The position numbers were made by a program, and so were the translations under genes. From the NCBI RefSeq assembly GCF_017654505.1, contig NC_054536.1, positions 11,271,794-11,335,793 on the forward strand: a stretch of 64,000 bases of DNA, in the 5' to 3' direction. Below, in pieces: positions 9,456-40,373 of the stretch. Source of the DNA: Polyodon spathula. Taxonomy: Eukaryota; Chordata; Actinopteri; Acipenseriformes; Polyodontidae. Position 1 is the stretch's first letter; the number at the start of each line of letters is the position of its first letter. A model generated the notes under the pieces. That model was not told the DNA's origin, searched no databases, and saw only the letters and a list, made by a program, of their open reading frames with translations.

Positions 9456-9802
9456 GAGTACCAATAAACTCATTTATAACTCACAAACTTTACAAAGGTT
9501 TATGTCATAGTTCTTTTTAGCTTATTATTCAACATCTGCTAGCAGTATATAGATTCTTTATGACAATGTGTTGAGTACCAATAAACTCATTTATAGCTTA
9601 GTTTACAAAAGTTTATAACATAGTTCACAGTTCTTTTTAGCTTATTATTCATCATCTGTTAGCACTATAGTTTATTAGATAATGTTTTGGGTGCTAATAA
9701 ATCTATTTATAAATGCATTTATAAAGGTTCATAGGTTGTTATTCATCATCTACTAATAGTATATATACTGTTTATAAACTGCTATTCATTAAAGTGCTAC
9801 TG
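9456..9802. repeat. Right inverted-repeat arm with three tandem units
   Basis: Units begin GAGTACCAATAAACT at 9456 and 9573 and GGGTGCTAATAAATC at 9689, giving a period of about 117 bases. Each contains TTATTATTC(A)ATCATCT-like words. The distal part is the reverse complement of 2551-2760. Confidence 0.75.
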
Positions 9803-10253
9803 ATTTCTCTTAACAGTTTCGTTTTATACAGACAATAAATTGCATTAACATACAGCCAATCATATACCACCAACATCCCAGACTTACCCAATAGGAGCTA
9901 ACTAATCATATTGCTGTCTAAACAGAAAACACTCTTTAACCCAAAAATCAGCTCAAACAAGTTTCCTTTTATGAGGCCCTAAAACATATTGGAATGTGTT
10001 TTATGACTTTATGGAGAGGCACTTCAAAAGAGTGCCTTTTAGAAATGCCATTATGTTGCTTAATTTGTGTGTTTTTTTATATTATATAATTTACATTTTG
10101 GTAGTATGAAATGTATTTTCTTGTCACATGAGTTACTAGCAATTTAAAGCCAGTTCAGCTTCATACCAGAAAAAGGAGAAAGAAAGCTTTCTTCTCTGTC
10201 TATATGAAAAGCCTTTGCTTTAGATAATCCTGTTATTTGTGGATGCCTAGTGG
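9803..10253. other. Intergenic, nothing recognised
   Basis: AT-rich, with no coding or repeat structure I can name. Confidence 0.5.
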
Positions 10254-10604
10254 TCAGAATAACAGACTGTACACAAGAGAAATATTTAGGCACACAGGTG
10301 CACATTTATTTTTAGTGTTCACACAATAAAGCTTTACGGGAGACAGCGACCAGCAAATCCTTATGTTGAAAAAGTGTTTCTTTAAAGGTTTGAGAGTAAT
10401 CCATTCTACAGTATCTTCACTTTGGCCCGCCTTCTCTGTGGATCTCCGATCACGATTCAGTTCATCAGAGGTTATAGCGATCTGCAGACACACAACGGGG
10501 AAAAAAAATACGCTGTCCAGCAAAGACACCTTAAGAGAGCCTGGAGCCCTCACACCGTCTTCTCTTACCAGGATGGCTGCTATTAAAATCACATACCTGC
10601 ACAT
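10254..10604 (-). CDS. Possible small spliced or unspliced ORF, unrecognised
   Basis: A 116-codon frame that starts with a hydrophobic stretch (MCRYVILIAAIL). An internal 87-base segment (10482-10568) begins GTAAGA after CTG and ends in a pyrimidine-rich tract plus CAG, so it resembles a minimal intron. It is a multiple of three, so the frame is open whether spliced or not. The spliced product would be about 87 residues with a signal-like N-terminus. An AATAAA-like signal lies near the 3' end on this strand. No family is recognised and chance is quite possible. Confidence 0.2.
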   Translation of the reverse strand: MCRYVILIAAILVREDGVRAPGSLKVSLLDSVFFFPVVCLQIAITSDELNRDRRSTEKAGQSEDTVEWITLKPLKKHFFNIRICWSLSPVKLYCVNTKNKCAPVCLNISLVYSLLF

Positions 10605-10639
10605 CCTGATAAGAGAAAGCTCTCAGCTAGCTTCAGAAC

Positions 10640-10790
10640 CTCCTTTCATTGGAGGTGTGGTCGAATTCAGTTCAGGGTTTCAAAATCCTGTTTCTGGGGT
10701 CCCGCTTTGTCTGCTGGTTTTCATTCCAACTGAGTTCTCAATTACTTAATGAAACCTTTAATTGTAACAATCTGCTTAATTATACCTTTT
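10640..10790. repeat. Short dispersed-repeat-like block
   Basis: The phrase GCTGGTTTTCATTCCAACTG followed by AATTACTTAAT-type words resembles ends of short DNA transposons common in fish. Boundaries and class are not determined. Confidence 0.25.
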
Positions 10791-11303
10791 CATTGTTCTC
10801 CGCTCCTACAAAGTTGCTGATTTCCAGTTATAAAATTGTATAAATCTCATTATAATAGCAATGTCTCGCAATTACCCTTGATGTATTATTACCCTTGATG
10901 CATTTTTTCCTGATTTACGCCTGTTTGTGCCTGTTATTTTACGCATGCCTCTCACTGGTGTAGCTTCAACTAGCTGTTTGCATGTGAAACTTCCTACTTA
11001 AACATTTACAGGCTTTTAGATATTTAAACTAAAGTTACCTTAAAATATAAAAGAAACAGAAAAGAATATAGATATAATATATTCTCTTTTGAAGGAATCA
11101 ATACCTCCCATTACACCTTCCCCAGTACGAATGTCCATTGTGGATAAAACAAAAGTTTCTGCAGGTGTCAATTGCACTTCGGATGATGGCCTGACTCCAG
11201 TTTGTCGTCTCTTTTTTTTAAATTTATTTTCTGCTGCTTTTTTTTTTGTAATCCTCCTAGGTCATGCTATTTATTTCTTTCTTTAATGTCAAGTGTCTGT
11301 CAC

Positions 11304-11703
11304 TGTGACAGGATGATAGAGGGCTGAGGCTCAGAGACAATGTAAGGTCAAAAAATAAGTTATTTATTAAATAAAATGAATCAAATAAATAGGCACAAGG
11401 GCCAAGAGAAAAGAGGTTCAAACAAAAATAAGTGAACTTACAAAGAAAATGGTCAGGTTCCAAGTATTTTTTAAAAACAAGACACTTCTTTCAAAACACA
11501 AAACTCTCCAAAGCAAAGCAAACAAAAGAACACCCCCAAGCCAGGACCTCTCCCCCTGGCTTTTATCCCCTGTGGCTGGAGCCCAATTAATCAATAATTA
11601 CTAATTATTCAATTAGAGCTCCAGCCACATTCTCACATGTTTTCCTGGCAGGGAGAAATTTAACCCCCTACATATTCATATAGATGGGGAGTTCCCCGTC
11701 ACA
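11304..11703 (-). mobile_element. Solo LTR with 5-bp target duplication
   Basis: Ends are TGTGAC...GTCACA and both flanks read GTCAC (11299-11303 and 11704-11708). On the minus strand there is a TATA-like GGATAAAAG near 11561-11568 and an AATAAA near 11370, so it is oriented minus. A perfect 11-base inverted repeat (11572-11582 / 11618-11628) lies just upstream of the TATA box. The end sequence CCTGTCACA resembles the ends of the LTRs at 40519, 53187 and 61168. No internal retroviral genes are nearby. Confidence 0.8.
11572..11628 (-). promoter_or_regulatory. LTR U3 palindrome adjoining the TATA box
   Basis: Arms GTGGCTGGAGC and GCTCCAGCCAC are perfect complements around an AT-rich loop. The TATA-like box starts a few bases beyond on the minus strand. 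Confidence 0.75.
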
Positions 11704-11708
11704 GTCAC

Positions 11709-13764
11709 TTAGAGTGCTCCCGTGAATTATTATTTTTTTGTTATTTCTTTCCATGTTTTATAGCCCTGCAAAGTGTTAAATAATATTTCCTGGGTTTTTT
11801 TTGTTAGTTTTTTTTCCATTTCACTAAATAGTAACAGGTCAATTTAGTCTTTGTGGAAAAGTGCTTTCCTTTTGTTTTTGGCCGGTGGCATAGTTGCATC
11901 AAGGTCGGAGTCTGCAGAAGCAATAGCTTGATCCTATTATATTTGCTTTCTACTTCTTTGTGTTCATTCTACCATTTATTTATCTTTGCCAAGAAGTTGT
12001 AAATTTTGACTTCCGGCATTGCAAATCTATTTATGAGATGCAAATTCTCATCTCTCCTGTATAATGACAGTAATTTATGCTGATCGTAAACTTGCAGTGA
12101 TATTAAGAAAAAATAAGAGCTGTTTAGTACATGGAAAGCAAAAATTTTACAAAGGACGAAGGCTACAAATTTGCTGTATTTCCGAACAAGTAAGTAATGT
12201 TAGTACAAAGAGCCCATAATGTGCTAATTTATTTGTTTTATTTTAATTATGTATGTCTGGTGTCAGTAAGGGTTGTGTTACAGTTTAATGATGACAAATA
12301 ACACAGCTGTTCATAGAATTTGTGAAATACACATACTGTCCCACAAGCGATTAATTAAAGTGTTCCAAGCAACCCCATGCACAATGCACTGGCAAAATGC
12401 GTCCCAAGCTATAAACAAATGAACTGACACCTTCACAATGCATCTATGCTTTGCTTTGTCCCATACGTTAATGGTTATTTTCTCTTTCAGGGAACCGGGG
12501 TTGCATCTGCAACCTATCGTTAAATATTATGCCATTTTACGAAATAAAATGCTATTTAGAAATATTCATAAATATTGAGAATCCTCAGTTTTATTCTTGA
12601 AGTAGGTTTGGGGCTATGGTGACAACTCAAAACGTATTTGGCCTCTGTATCAAATGCATTATATTAATCTTGTAGGTCACGACTAAGAATTGCAAAAGAG
12701 CAATCCAATGAATAAATACAGTGCTGTACTAAAAATAACTGCAAAAATACAGAGCTATTTTTTGGCAAGATTTGTATTTTTATTTTTTGAATTAATATGC
12801 TGTGTGCAAATCCCATAAAGTGAGAAACACAGAAGTATGCTCACTGTATTAAAATAATATTTTAAAAAAGAAGAAAGCAGAAAAACTGCAGTCCTGTAAA
12901 TAATAAACATGTTGGTATTTATTTTGTATAAAGCATGTCTTCATTGAAGGGGAAAGGCCTAATTTGATCAATATTTCTTAGACAGTATAAGGAGAGGTTA
13001 GGGGTATTTCAAATATGGGCTTCAGTACTGAGTTACTCCTTTGACGTCATTTGGTTATGTGAATACCCAGGTCATTAACACTCAGAGACAAATGATAGAA
13101 CCTGGAAGGTGGAGGACTTAGGTACCCTTTAAGAATGATTGCATTAGCATGCAGTGCCAACAGGGAACACTGCAGAATGATATAACCACCTTAAAGAATG
13201 TCATTGTAAAATCTGCAGAATATAACCACCTTGAAAAATGGTTGTAGTATTTTGAACAAACTTATACATTGCAACCATGCATTCTAATATATTATATTTA
13301 TATACATTTTCTACAGCAAGACACAAGACATTTTCTTTGGTAGCTTACTATGTTGTTAGAATCAATAAACTCACAAAACATTGATTGAAGGTTACCAACA
13401 TGGGTTATAAATCACAGGAGCTCATCCACACCTGTAATTTGAAAATACGTTTCTTCAATGACTTCATAACTAGAAATCTAAAATGTGGTAGGGTACTTAA
13501 CTGAAGAAAGGCATCTGTAACTGTTGGCTTTTTAAACAGCCTGCTGTACCATTCAATATGATAGGGACAACAAGAATAATACAACTGCGACGAAAACACC
13601 AACATGTCGCATTCCAAAATCCCTGACATGTCTTTTTTTTTAAAATGTTTTGTTTTGCTTGACAGGGTGATTTATTAAATGTGTTTAAAATACTCTTGTA
13701 GTTTTAATAAAGTATATTTAAAGGGTCACTTTAGTTCAGATATCAGTTTTAGTCAATAAAATAA

Positions 13765-13766
<2 letters not shown>
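11709..13766. other. Intergenic downstream of the cadherin, no gene seen
   Basis: No coding motif or clear repeat structure was found. Short open frames lack features. Confidence 0.5.
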
Positions 13767-13767
<1 letters not shown>

Positions 13768-13816
<49 letters not shown>

Positions 13817-13836
13817 TTTTAATATATATATATAGA
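13768..13836. repeat. (TA)n microsatellite
   Basis: Nearly pure TA with small interruptions. Confidence 0.95.
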
Positions 13837-14688
13837 TATAAATTGGGGCCATGAATCTATGAAGGTAATTATGGGCTGATCTACTATTAGGCCTGCTAGG
13901 TAATTAAGGTGTGGCTATACTAATATTTCATATAGCACACGTCATAAGAACGTACTAATAATTAAACGTGTATTGCATTAAAAAGGCTGTTTAAAATGAC
14001 TTTGTATGATTTTAGAATGATATTACAGAAACGTTCCAATGTTACTTATCTACTCATAGCCATTCATGTTTACTGCAGAATCACTACACTAACATGACTT
14101 CATAAAAAGTGTGTCCAGTAAAACATGTACGATTCTCAACTTCAAATCAATTAATTTTCAAAGAAAGACCATAACTACTATATTTATTATAAGATTTTGG
14201 ATTAAAATATTTTTCAACAGCAGGATTTGATGCTCTGATCTTAAGGACCATAAGCTAAGAGTTTATTGCTTGATGAAAATGGAGAGCTCAGCTTATTGCT
14301 GAGATTTCAGTTATTTATCAGATGTTTTAAAATTCCTGAATACTTTTGATAATCATGGGGATTTGATATTTGATGTATTTCTGATGAAAAATGTCTCTTT
14401 GAAAATAATTAGATTACTGTGGTTTTACTAAAGCAAGGACAGGGAGACTGACTTTAAAGACAAACAAAATCTCACAGAGACACACATAGAAAATAGTTGT
14501 TTTACGATACAAAGAAGATCCCAAAAAAACACAACAAATTCTGAAATCCAACACAAAAACACCTTTAAATAAATATTCAGTCGTATTTTGTCATCTTTGA
14601 AAAATTAAAATACAACTAATTCCACGGTCGAGCACATGCAAAATGTACATGCCTTAAAAAGGGCCTGATTACCCGCTAGCGACTATAT

Positions 14689-14719
<31 letters not shown>

Positions 14720-15085
14720 TTGAGTATATTGTATTTTAATAAATAAGTCTTTTAGAAAAATTGTTAGGAAATCGCCTTTTCCAAATACAATATATCTGAA
14801 AAGAGTTTATCTCAGCCAAACTTTCCGTCTGCCTGACCTGCTCACTCACACAACACAGAAAGACTCGGCTTCACTGTGTTAGAGGCTGTGTCACACTGGT
14901 CCCTCCTCCTTCTACTGGATTGGCAAACTACATCTAGAGCCAAAATTGACAGTTGTCACTGCCCTCTTTGAGCCAGGAGATGATTACATCATTTTTTATT
15001 CACATTTTTTTTTCTCCAAATAACAAGTAATAGCAAAATTTCTCATGTATTACTCACCCTTGTTTGTACACACCCATATATATAT

Positions 15086-15129
<44 letters not shown>

Positions 15130-16109
15130 AACAAATATGGATATTAAAGACAAACATTAAACCAAAATGTTTTTCCTTTAATAATATAACATTTCCCAAC
15201 AAAAATAAAATAAAATAAATAAGTGTATCAACCAGTAAATAAGATTTATGAGTTTAACACGCAGGTACTTGCCACAAAGAGTGCATTTTACTGATTAGGA
15301 AGGAAGCTGTGCAAAAAAAGTCATGTGATGCCATCAAGAATAGGGTGTAATCACAAAGCATGACATCCTGTACATTATCACAAAGTGTTGACCTCATAAA
15401 AGCTGTTAATTCTATTAAGCACACAATGGTTGTATAGTTAAAAATACTGTAGTCAATAATTATCAGATCAGCCTTATAGTAAGACTTTTCTATAGCTTAT
15501 TATGAATTACAGTACATTGTCTTCATTTAATATTACAGAATCGCGTAATACCAAAACATAATTCAGTTATTTCCACATGAATCTTATTCATGTAATTAGA
15601 AATCATTTAAGAGGTTAATTGAAGAACTGCACATTGTTTCTTATCAGCAGGTTTCACACACAAAGGCTGCAAATAACAAAGTCTTTGTGAATAAAAATGG
15701 TGCCAGTCTTAATACTTTACAAACTAAAACAGAAACATATCATAATACCAGCAGCATTTTTAAATCTGATTACATGTAGTACAACTATAATATATATGTA
15801 GTTAGTAGAATTGAACAATTGTGTTAGAAAAAGCAAGTGGGTGCTGCAGTAACAAAACCATCAAGTTAAATATTTGATCTTGGTAATTGAAATAGTTTAG
15901 AAAAACAGATACATTAACGATTTAGCTGATTAACTAAATTCAGGGATTACTGGTCTAAAGAGCTAATGAGGGTTAGTGTTTATATATGAATTTCCTGAGG
16001 GAGGCATGCCAGCAATATCTGAGTTGGTGTTTTAGGCTTGATATAACTACATGACAAATTTAGAGCTTTGCTGGTTTTGTTTAAGTTCACATCTTCGTAA
16101 CTTTCCAGC
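13837..16109. other. 3' flank and probable 3' UTR of the cadherin
   Basis: Directly beyond the cadherin stop on the minus strand, so it probably includes the 3' UTR. ATTAAA variants on the minus strand occur near 15174 and 15527 and an AATAAA near 14994; I cannot choose the real poly(A) site. It also holds a (TTTA)n tract at about 14684-14721 and a (CA)n tract at 15087-15124. Confidence 0.45.
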
Positions 16110-34598
<18,489 letters not shown>

Positions 34599-34775
34599 TG
34601 TTCTGCTTTTATTTTGTTAATATCTGGTTCCGGCCAATATATTGAAATACAATTGCCTCAGAGATATTATAAGAATTCGCAACGTCAAAGGGAAAGACTC
34701 ATAATGTACGTATGCTTCCAACTGCTGTCAGATGTTAACAATGATGCCTTTTAATTCTTGCATCTCTTCTTGCTC
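34599..34775 (-). promoter_or_regulatory. CDH19: CDH19 5' UTR part of first coding exon, with two uORFs
   Basis: A polypyrimidine tract and CAG acceptor end at 34776, so the exon probably starts at 34775, with a further non-coding exon upstream not located here. Two short upstream ORFs precede the main ATG: 34728-34763 (11 codons plus stop) and 34685-34702 (5 codons plus stop). The main ATG context is ACAATGA. Confidence 0.6.
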
Positions 34776-34986
34776 CTGAAGAATAAAAAAATAGTATAAA
34801 TTATGTGGGTTAACAAAACTACATTTTAATGCAGTGTTAAATGCTTGTTTGTTTCAATTTATGATAAAAAAAAATAAATAAATATAAAAAGAAGCCCGGG
34901 GCACCAAATTAGACTTTGTTTAAAATTGCCGTTACTCAGAACAATATTTTCCTGCAACTAAATTATTTATTTCTCTAGGTCTAGAT
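34776..34986. other. Upstream flank of the CDH19 exon
   Basis: Intronic or upstream sequence, nothing recognised apart from the target duplication of the next element. Confidence 0.5.
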
Positions 34987-35154
34987 CAGGGGTGTCCAAT
35001 TATGGTCCCGGAGGTTCATTCCACTCCAGGTTTAACAAGTGAAATCATATACCAGTAACTGCTTGCTTCGGGGTCTAGATTGAGGTTTAATTGGTTCAAC
35101 AAAACAATTTAGAACAAAGACCTGGACTGGGAGGGACAACTTGGGACATCTCTG
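34987..35154. mobile_element. Short hAT MITE with 8-bp target duplication
   Basis: The left end CAGGGGTGTCCAA pairs with the right end TTGGGACATCTCTG. Flanks GTCTAGAT (34979-34986) and TTCTAGAT (35155-35162) match at 7 of 8. 168 bases, no coding capacity. Confidence 0.85.
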
Positions 35155-35338
35155 TTCTAGATTCTATCTACATTTTTCAAGATTATACTTGACCTTTAGG
35201 AAAAAAATAAATAAAAAAAAAATAGGGTAAAGCGCTATGGCCAGAGCAAGGGTTGATAAGACGGGAGTACCGTAGAATTTTTAAGAAATGCATTCTAAAT
35301 GCTTTATTTCTAAGTTTGAAAATAACCTTTATTATGAT

Positions 35339-35990
35339 TGTGACAGGGAATATTTATAGGTCTGTGTGGCAATGTTGCTTGCCCCGGTGTGTATTTCAGT
35401 GTTATATGTTGCGTGTTGTGTGTTAATGTTGGTGTATAGTCATTGGTACGCTGGATATAAATGGGTCTGTGGAACACGAGTTGTTTAAAATGTATATTTG
35501 TATTTAGGCACGAGGCTTGCACAGCACTTCACGTGCAGGTAAAATGTAATAATATGCAAGCACGGGGAATTGCACTTTATTAATTCACGTGCAGTTGTAC
35601 CGCCACTCCAATTAAATGATTAGCAATCGAGTCTCGGTACAGCTGCATAAAAGCAGCATGTTTTCGCTCACTCTGGGTTGTGTGTTCGGTGAGTGGAGAA
35701 CGGGTGTGAAGAGGAGAGAATTAAAAACACAAGTAAACATAAATACGTGATTTCACTCACCTTGTTTGTCTGTTTGTCCACTGTGTTAGTGTCTGTTTCG
35801 TTTAGTGTTAATTTGTTTTGTTTGTCTGTTTATTTTGGTCTTAAGTGCCGTGTCCTGTTTTGGTGTGCTGTTTTTTGTTTAAATCTTTTGTTTATTATTA
35901 TTTAATAAAAAACTGAGCGTCCCTGTGCCTCAGTTTCACCCGCTACTTCCTGAGTCTATTTCTGATCCCATCAGAACCATCATTGTTTAC
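35339..35990 (+). mobile_element. LTR-like element, 3' boundary uncertain
   Basis: Starts TGTGACAGGGAATA, as in the other LTRs here. It has a TATA-like GCATAAAAGC near 35646, an AATAAA near 35905, and a 3' part with GTGCCTCAGTTTCACCCGC resembling the ends of the related LTRs. CACGTGCAG occurs twice (about 35529 and 35587). I could not find a target duplication, so the end is approximate. Confidence 0.4.
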
Positions 35991-35999
35991 CATCATTTT

Positions 36000-38900
36000 C
36001 CCTTACTCTGATGCACTGCAGTGCATTTTGGATGCAGTTTAAACATAAAACTATAGTGCATCACCCTGCTGTTGCAAAGTAAACATATTCTCAGCCTCAG
36101 AATCGGAAGACTAGGGGGCCCAACACAAATTACCTCTCAAGTATTACTCCCACCTTAGAGTAAAACAAAAATAAAAATAGCAATCGTTGCTCAGCAACCA
36201 GAATTCAACACAGCAAAAAGAAACATGGATTGTATTCTCGTTCAATCCTGTCATTTATGCCTCTACCATACAGAATTGCAATGTCTATTATAAAGCTTTT
36301 TCAGATGTATAGCCCCGGTGGTAAATGTGTTATGTTTCTCGGTAAACACGCAGACAGAAAATGCCTCCTCTATTAAATGACAAGCATACTGGTATCAAGA
36401 AAAAATAAAAATAAAAAGTTTTTACTGTTGTATATATGTTTTTATTTTTCACATGCATAATTGTCATTAGCATGCTACAGGTAGTTAATAAAACAGTGTG
36501 CATATGATTTTCGCACTGAACAAACTCATGTATCCACAAAGAAATTTGATGCACATTTATCTATATGGTGTAGGCTACATAAAATTGTAAGTTTATAAAT
36601 AAATAGAACCACTTTTTTTTTGCTTGAAAACGAGGAATAAAAAAACATGTTTTGTATCAGTATCTACTAATACAATCTACTTGCATGTCATCAGTGGCAG
36701 ATGGAAAGTCACATTAGCCTGTATACAACTGATGCTGCAACTCACAGAAGATTTACATAGTACAGAAATTGATCACTTACTCTATTGTACAACCTGTAAT
36801 TTATTAAACATATTGCATGAAAGAAAAACACAGTTCCTTAAAAATAATAACAAATAAAAAATAAAAAAATTCTATTTATTAAAGCCTGAATTTTGTCTGA
36901 TACAATCTATTTGTAGCTGAAGTTATGAAAGTTTGTAAGATGTGTTGGTGTTCCTGCAGAATGATTTTAAGAATGAATAGTTAATGTATTTTCTCCTCTA
37001 TTTCCTACCTCTTCTGGTAGGTTAATGGCTGGCTTACAAAGGTCAAGTGCAACCCAGTGAAGGAAATCAATGCTACTTACAGCTGTACTATACTGTGTCC
37101 GTCAATTAATTTAACTGGTTCATCTGATTCCATGTCCTCAGCAATTACATGTTTTATAAAACAGACAAGGGAAAATATGGACTAAAGGCCCCGTTTTCAA
37201 CTGTCAATTTAACTGATGGCACAAATTATCCTTTTGTGAGCAAAGCTTTTTACTGGATTCAAAACTGGAGTCTTCTGTGTTGTTAAAGTTAACACTGTCC
37301 GTACATGTCAGGCCTTCCTGTGTTTTTTTTTTATTCTCTCATTTTAATATTTTGGTTCTTGTTTTCATGACGTGACAGGGATCGTGTCTATTTATTTTGA
37401 CAAGTATTTACAGACATTTCATCTAAGAATAGTTTTCTTTAAACTACCATTGTGAGCATATCAATTGAAGAAAGTACATCTGGACACATTTACTCCCAGA
37501 TGCTAATCAAACTCTTGTTTTTATGACTTAATTTTAAGAACTGAAAATTATATTCTTGCATTTGTAATGAAAAAGTAATAAGAGCTGGCTATTGCCAATG
37601 ATATGAGATATTGTGAAAAACATCTGGACCTTGATACTATTCATGAATATAATAACTAGTTTACAAATGTTTAAAAATACACTTGTAGACAAACATTTTG
37701 TGTTTACATTATTTCCTGTAAAAATGCATAACAGAATGAGAACATCTTTACTAGGTCAGAACAACACAGATATGATTGGGATAATGTTGACTCCAGATCA
37801 ACTGTAGTAAATCAACAGAACCATAATTTCAAGGAGCACGCAATATTATCATTAATTTTACCCTTTAAAGTAATCCTGCTTGTAAATAACAAGAGAACAC
37901 CACTCTATCAAATGTCTTTCCCATACAGCATCCACCTTCTCCACCTACCTACAGTACACAATTAACACATGTTGAAAGTATGATTGCCAAATAATCTAAT
38001 TAATACATACAATTATCGTTCTACTCAAAAAATAAAAAAAAAAACACGACAGTTAGCTATTTCAGCATATAATTTAGAAATTGTACTGGTTTAAAAGCTC
38101 TTTAAAAAAATTGTATTCTTTTTTTCTAGTCTCCCCAGGCTCTATTTAACAACATTTAACCAGACAGACTGTATAACACTCAAACTATATACAATATAAA
38201 AGTTGTATTATTTAGTTGCATACAGGAATGAAACCAGATCAAGGCTCACATTCTCTGAAGACATGAAGTTCTGTTAAATAAACTATGAGAGACATTTCTA
38301 CTTTTGGGCACTCAGTTGCAGATTACAGTTAGATATCTTTATATAAATATGTCAAAGGAGAAAACTTGGAAATATCTGCTATGTCTGCTTTTTTCTCCTT
38401 TATACTATATTTTGGTGATAATGCACATTATTGTGACTCAAGTCATCAAATGAGGGGGGGGGGTGCTCTTCCTGTGGAGTAAATTCCATTATCTAAATGA
38501 CTAATAAAAACTCCATGGCAATAAGGCAGCTTGGCTACAAATGCTAATGGCACAAGTGCAACTAGAATTTTCTTTTTTTTTTGTTATTCTTGTTTATCAT
38601 TTTTTAAGTTCTTAATGAGGATTTCAAAAATGTAACACTTGCTGGTTTAAACTGCTTCCATCACGCTTATTTCTATTTAGATACACTGTACCATATTGGA
38701 GGTAAAAATAGTTTAATTTTCCACTTTGGCTTAGTCTGCAGTACACATTTAATATATGAATCAGTCAAGAAAATAAGTGAGGCAGGGTTGGATAGTAAAT
38801 AGGGTGTTGTATATTTTGTTTAAGTTAATAACAGAACATGTTTCTGAAGTTCCATATCGCATAGTTGTCAGCTCTCCATGCGGCTGTTACATTTGTTTAC

Positions 38901-39721
38901 ATCATCGAGACAGAAAACAGTGACTTTTTAATCACCAATTTAGTGTTTGTAGCATCTTTCTTTTATAATATGTTTTGTAATTGATTTTCTTTTAAGTCAA
39001 AGAATCGGTGTTCAGCCATTTTCTTTTGTTGTGAAGATGAAAGGCGTTCCTTTGAAAAGGGGTGGGACTGACACTGATGTGAACCAAACCAATCACATGA
39101 CAGATGGAGACCATTGCCCTGTGGTGTAAGGATGTTAGGGTAATAGTTCAATATATTTTTTCTCCTACAGTATTGCCAACCACTCCTCTGCAGAAATCAT
39201 GAGACAAGCTCTTAGAAATCAAGAGATTTGGTGTTTGATTCACAAGATTTTATTTTTTAAAACATTTACCAATATTTCAATGCTAAGAGGTATTTGCTGT
39301 TGTTTTTTTAAACCTTATTAACAACAGCTTATATCGAGTCTATAACACCTGAAATCTCTTACAAACCTCTATTAGTGCTTCTCAAAATGCATAATAAAAT
39401 CATCAATCCAGATCATCATTCAATTTTACAAACAACATGATCTATAGTAACTGTTACTGCTGCTGTGATGACAGCTACTGGGGTGTTGCAGGTTTAGCCA
39501 TACAGAAAGCAGCTGCTCCAGTCTGGGTTGAATTTGCATCTACAGTGTTTACGCTTCTTTGAGTTTTCCACCATGACTAACATTTATTTTTTGAAAAGCA
39601 GAAAAATCTCAATATCCAACAGTACTGTCGCGAGAGGGTCTTAATTTAACTTAGAAATCGCATGTTTCACAATGAATTCGTAATACTACTCTGTGGATGA
39701 GGTTTTAACTGATTCATACAT
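36000..39721. other. Intergenic, no gene recognised
   Basis: AT-rich. A perfect 16-base palindrome is at 36011-36026 (ATGCACTG/CAGTGCAT). Otherwise nothing is supported. Confidence 0.5.
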
Positions 39722-40373
39722 ATATACACCCACCCCTCATTATATCGCCCGTCGCTATATTGTGCATTCAGATATATCGCGGTCCTGGAGTTGGCTCCCA
39801 ATTTTAACTGTCTAACTGCGTATGCCTTAGCTGTAATATACATAGGCACTTAGAATTACTGTTAATTTTATTTTGTACTGCACATCACAAACAACAATAT
39901 ACAAAACAATTCAAAACAAAGCATTACTATCTTACTGTTATCATATACACATAGCACAAAAGCAAAGCCAATTCAATATCTACTTGCTGAAGCGTTTTTT
40001 ATTTTAGCCAATGAGGTGCTCATGTGTGGCAGAAATGCACTAGCAAAAACCACAAGGCAGTGACGTCAGCTCCCTAGCAGCAAACCTCCTGTGTTGTTGT
40101 TGTTGGGAATGGATTATTTCAATGTAGCAGGTTTGTGCATTTGAGAAAGGAGAGGAAGACTCATGAAATTAATTGGAGACTGAAGTTGATGTGAAAGAAT
40201 TGCCCTCCGCTGTACGAGTTAAAATGGTGTGCTGCCTTTTATATGAAAGATGAGTAAAAGCAGGTTGCGTAGAGGAATTATACTGGAAAAAATGAGGGAG
40301 TGGTTGTACAGTATTTAGTTGTCAGCCTATTTATTTTTCTATGGGTCTCTCGCTATGTCGCGGCCCTATATAT
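39722..40373. mobile_element. Tigger-like MITE
   Basis: The left part reads CTCATTATATCGCCCGTCGC and ATATATCGCGGTCC; the right part reads GGGTCTCTCGCTATGTCGCG then GCCC and TATATA. Repeated NATATCGC / GCGATAT-type words at both ends are typical of Tigger termini. No transposase frame remains. The boundaries are approximate. Confidence 0.5.

Larger units (their letters stand above)
2551..9802. mobile_element. Large inverted-repeat (foldback-like) DNA element with nested LINE
   Basis: The sequence at 2551-2760, reverse-complemented, matches about 9600-9802 over roughly 200 bases with scattered differences; a shared stretch reads ATAATGTTTTGGGTGCTAATAA. The outer ends approach GGTAACACT on the left and AGTGCTAC on the right, like the TIRs of many short vertebrate DNA transposons. 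The right arm also contains about three tandem units. Between the arms lie a Tc1-like HTH remnant and the CR1 LINE, which is probably a later insertion. The superfamily is not assigned, and the two arms could instead be independent copies of one short repeat in opposite orientation. Confidence 0.5.

Noticed and set aside
35693..35905. 70-codon frame with a hydrophobic C-terminal half
   Set aside because: It lies within LTR-like sequence (R-U5 region) and shows no family motif.
36011..36026. Perfect 16-bp palindrome ATGCACTG/CAGTGCAT
   Set aside because: Short palindromes of this size occur by chance in long AT-rich sequence and no context supports a function.
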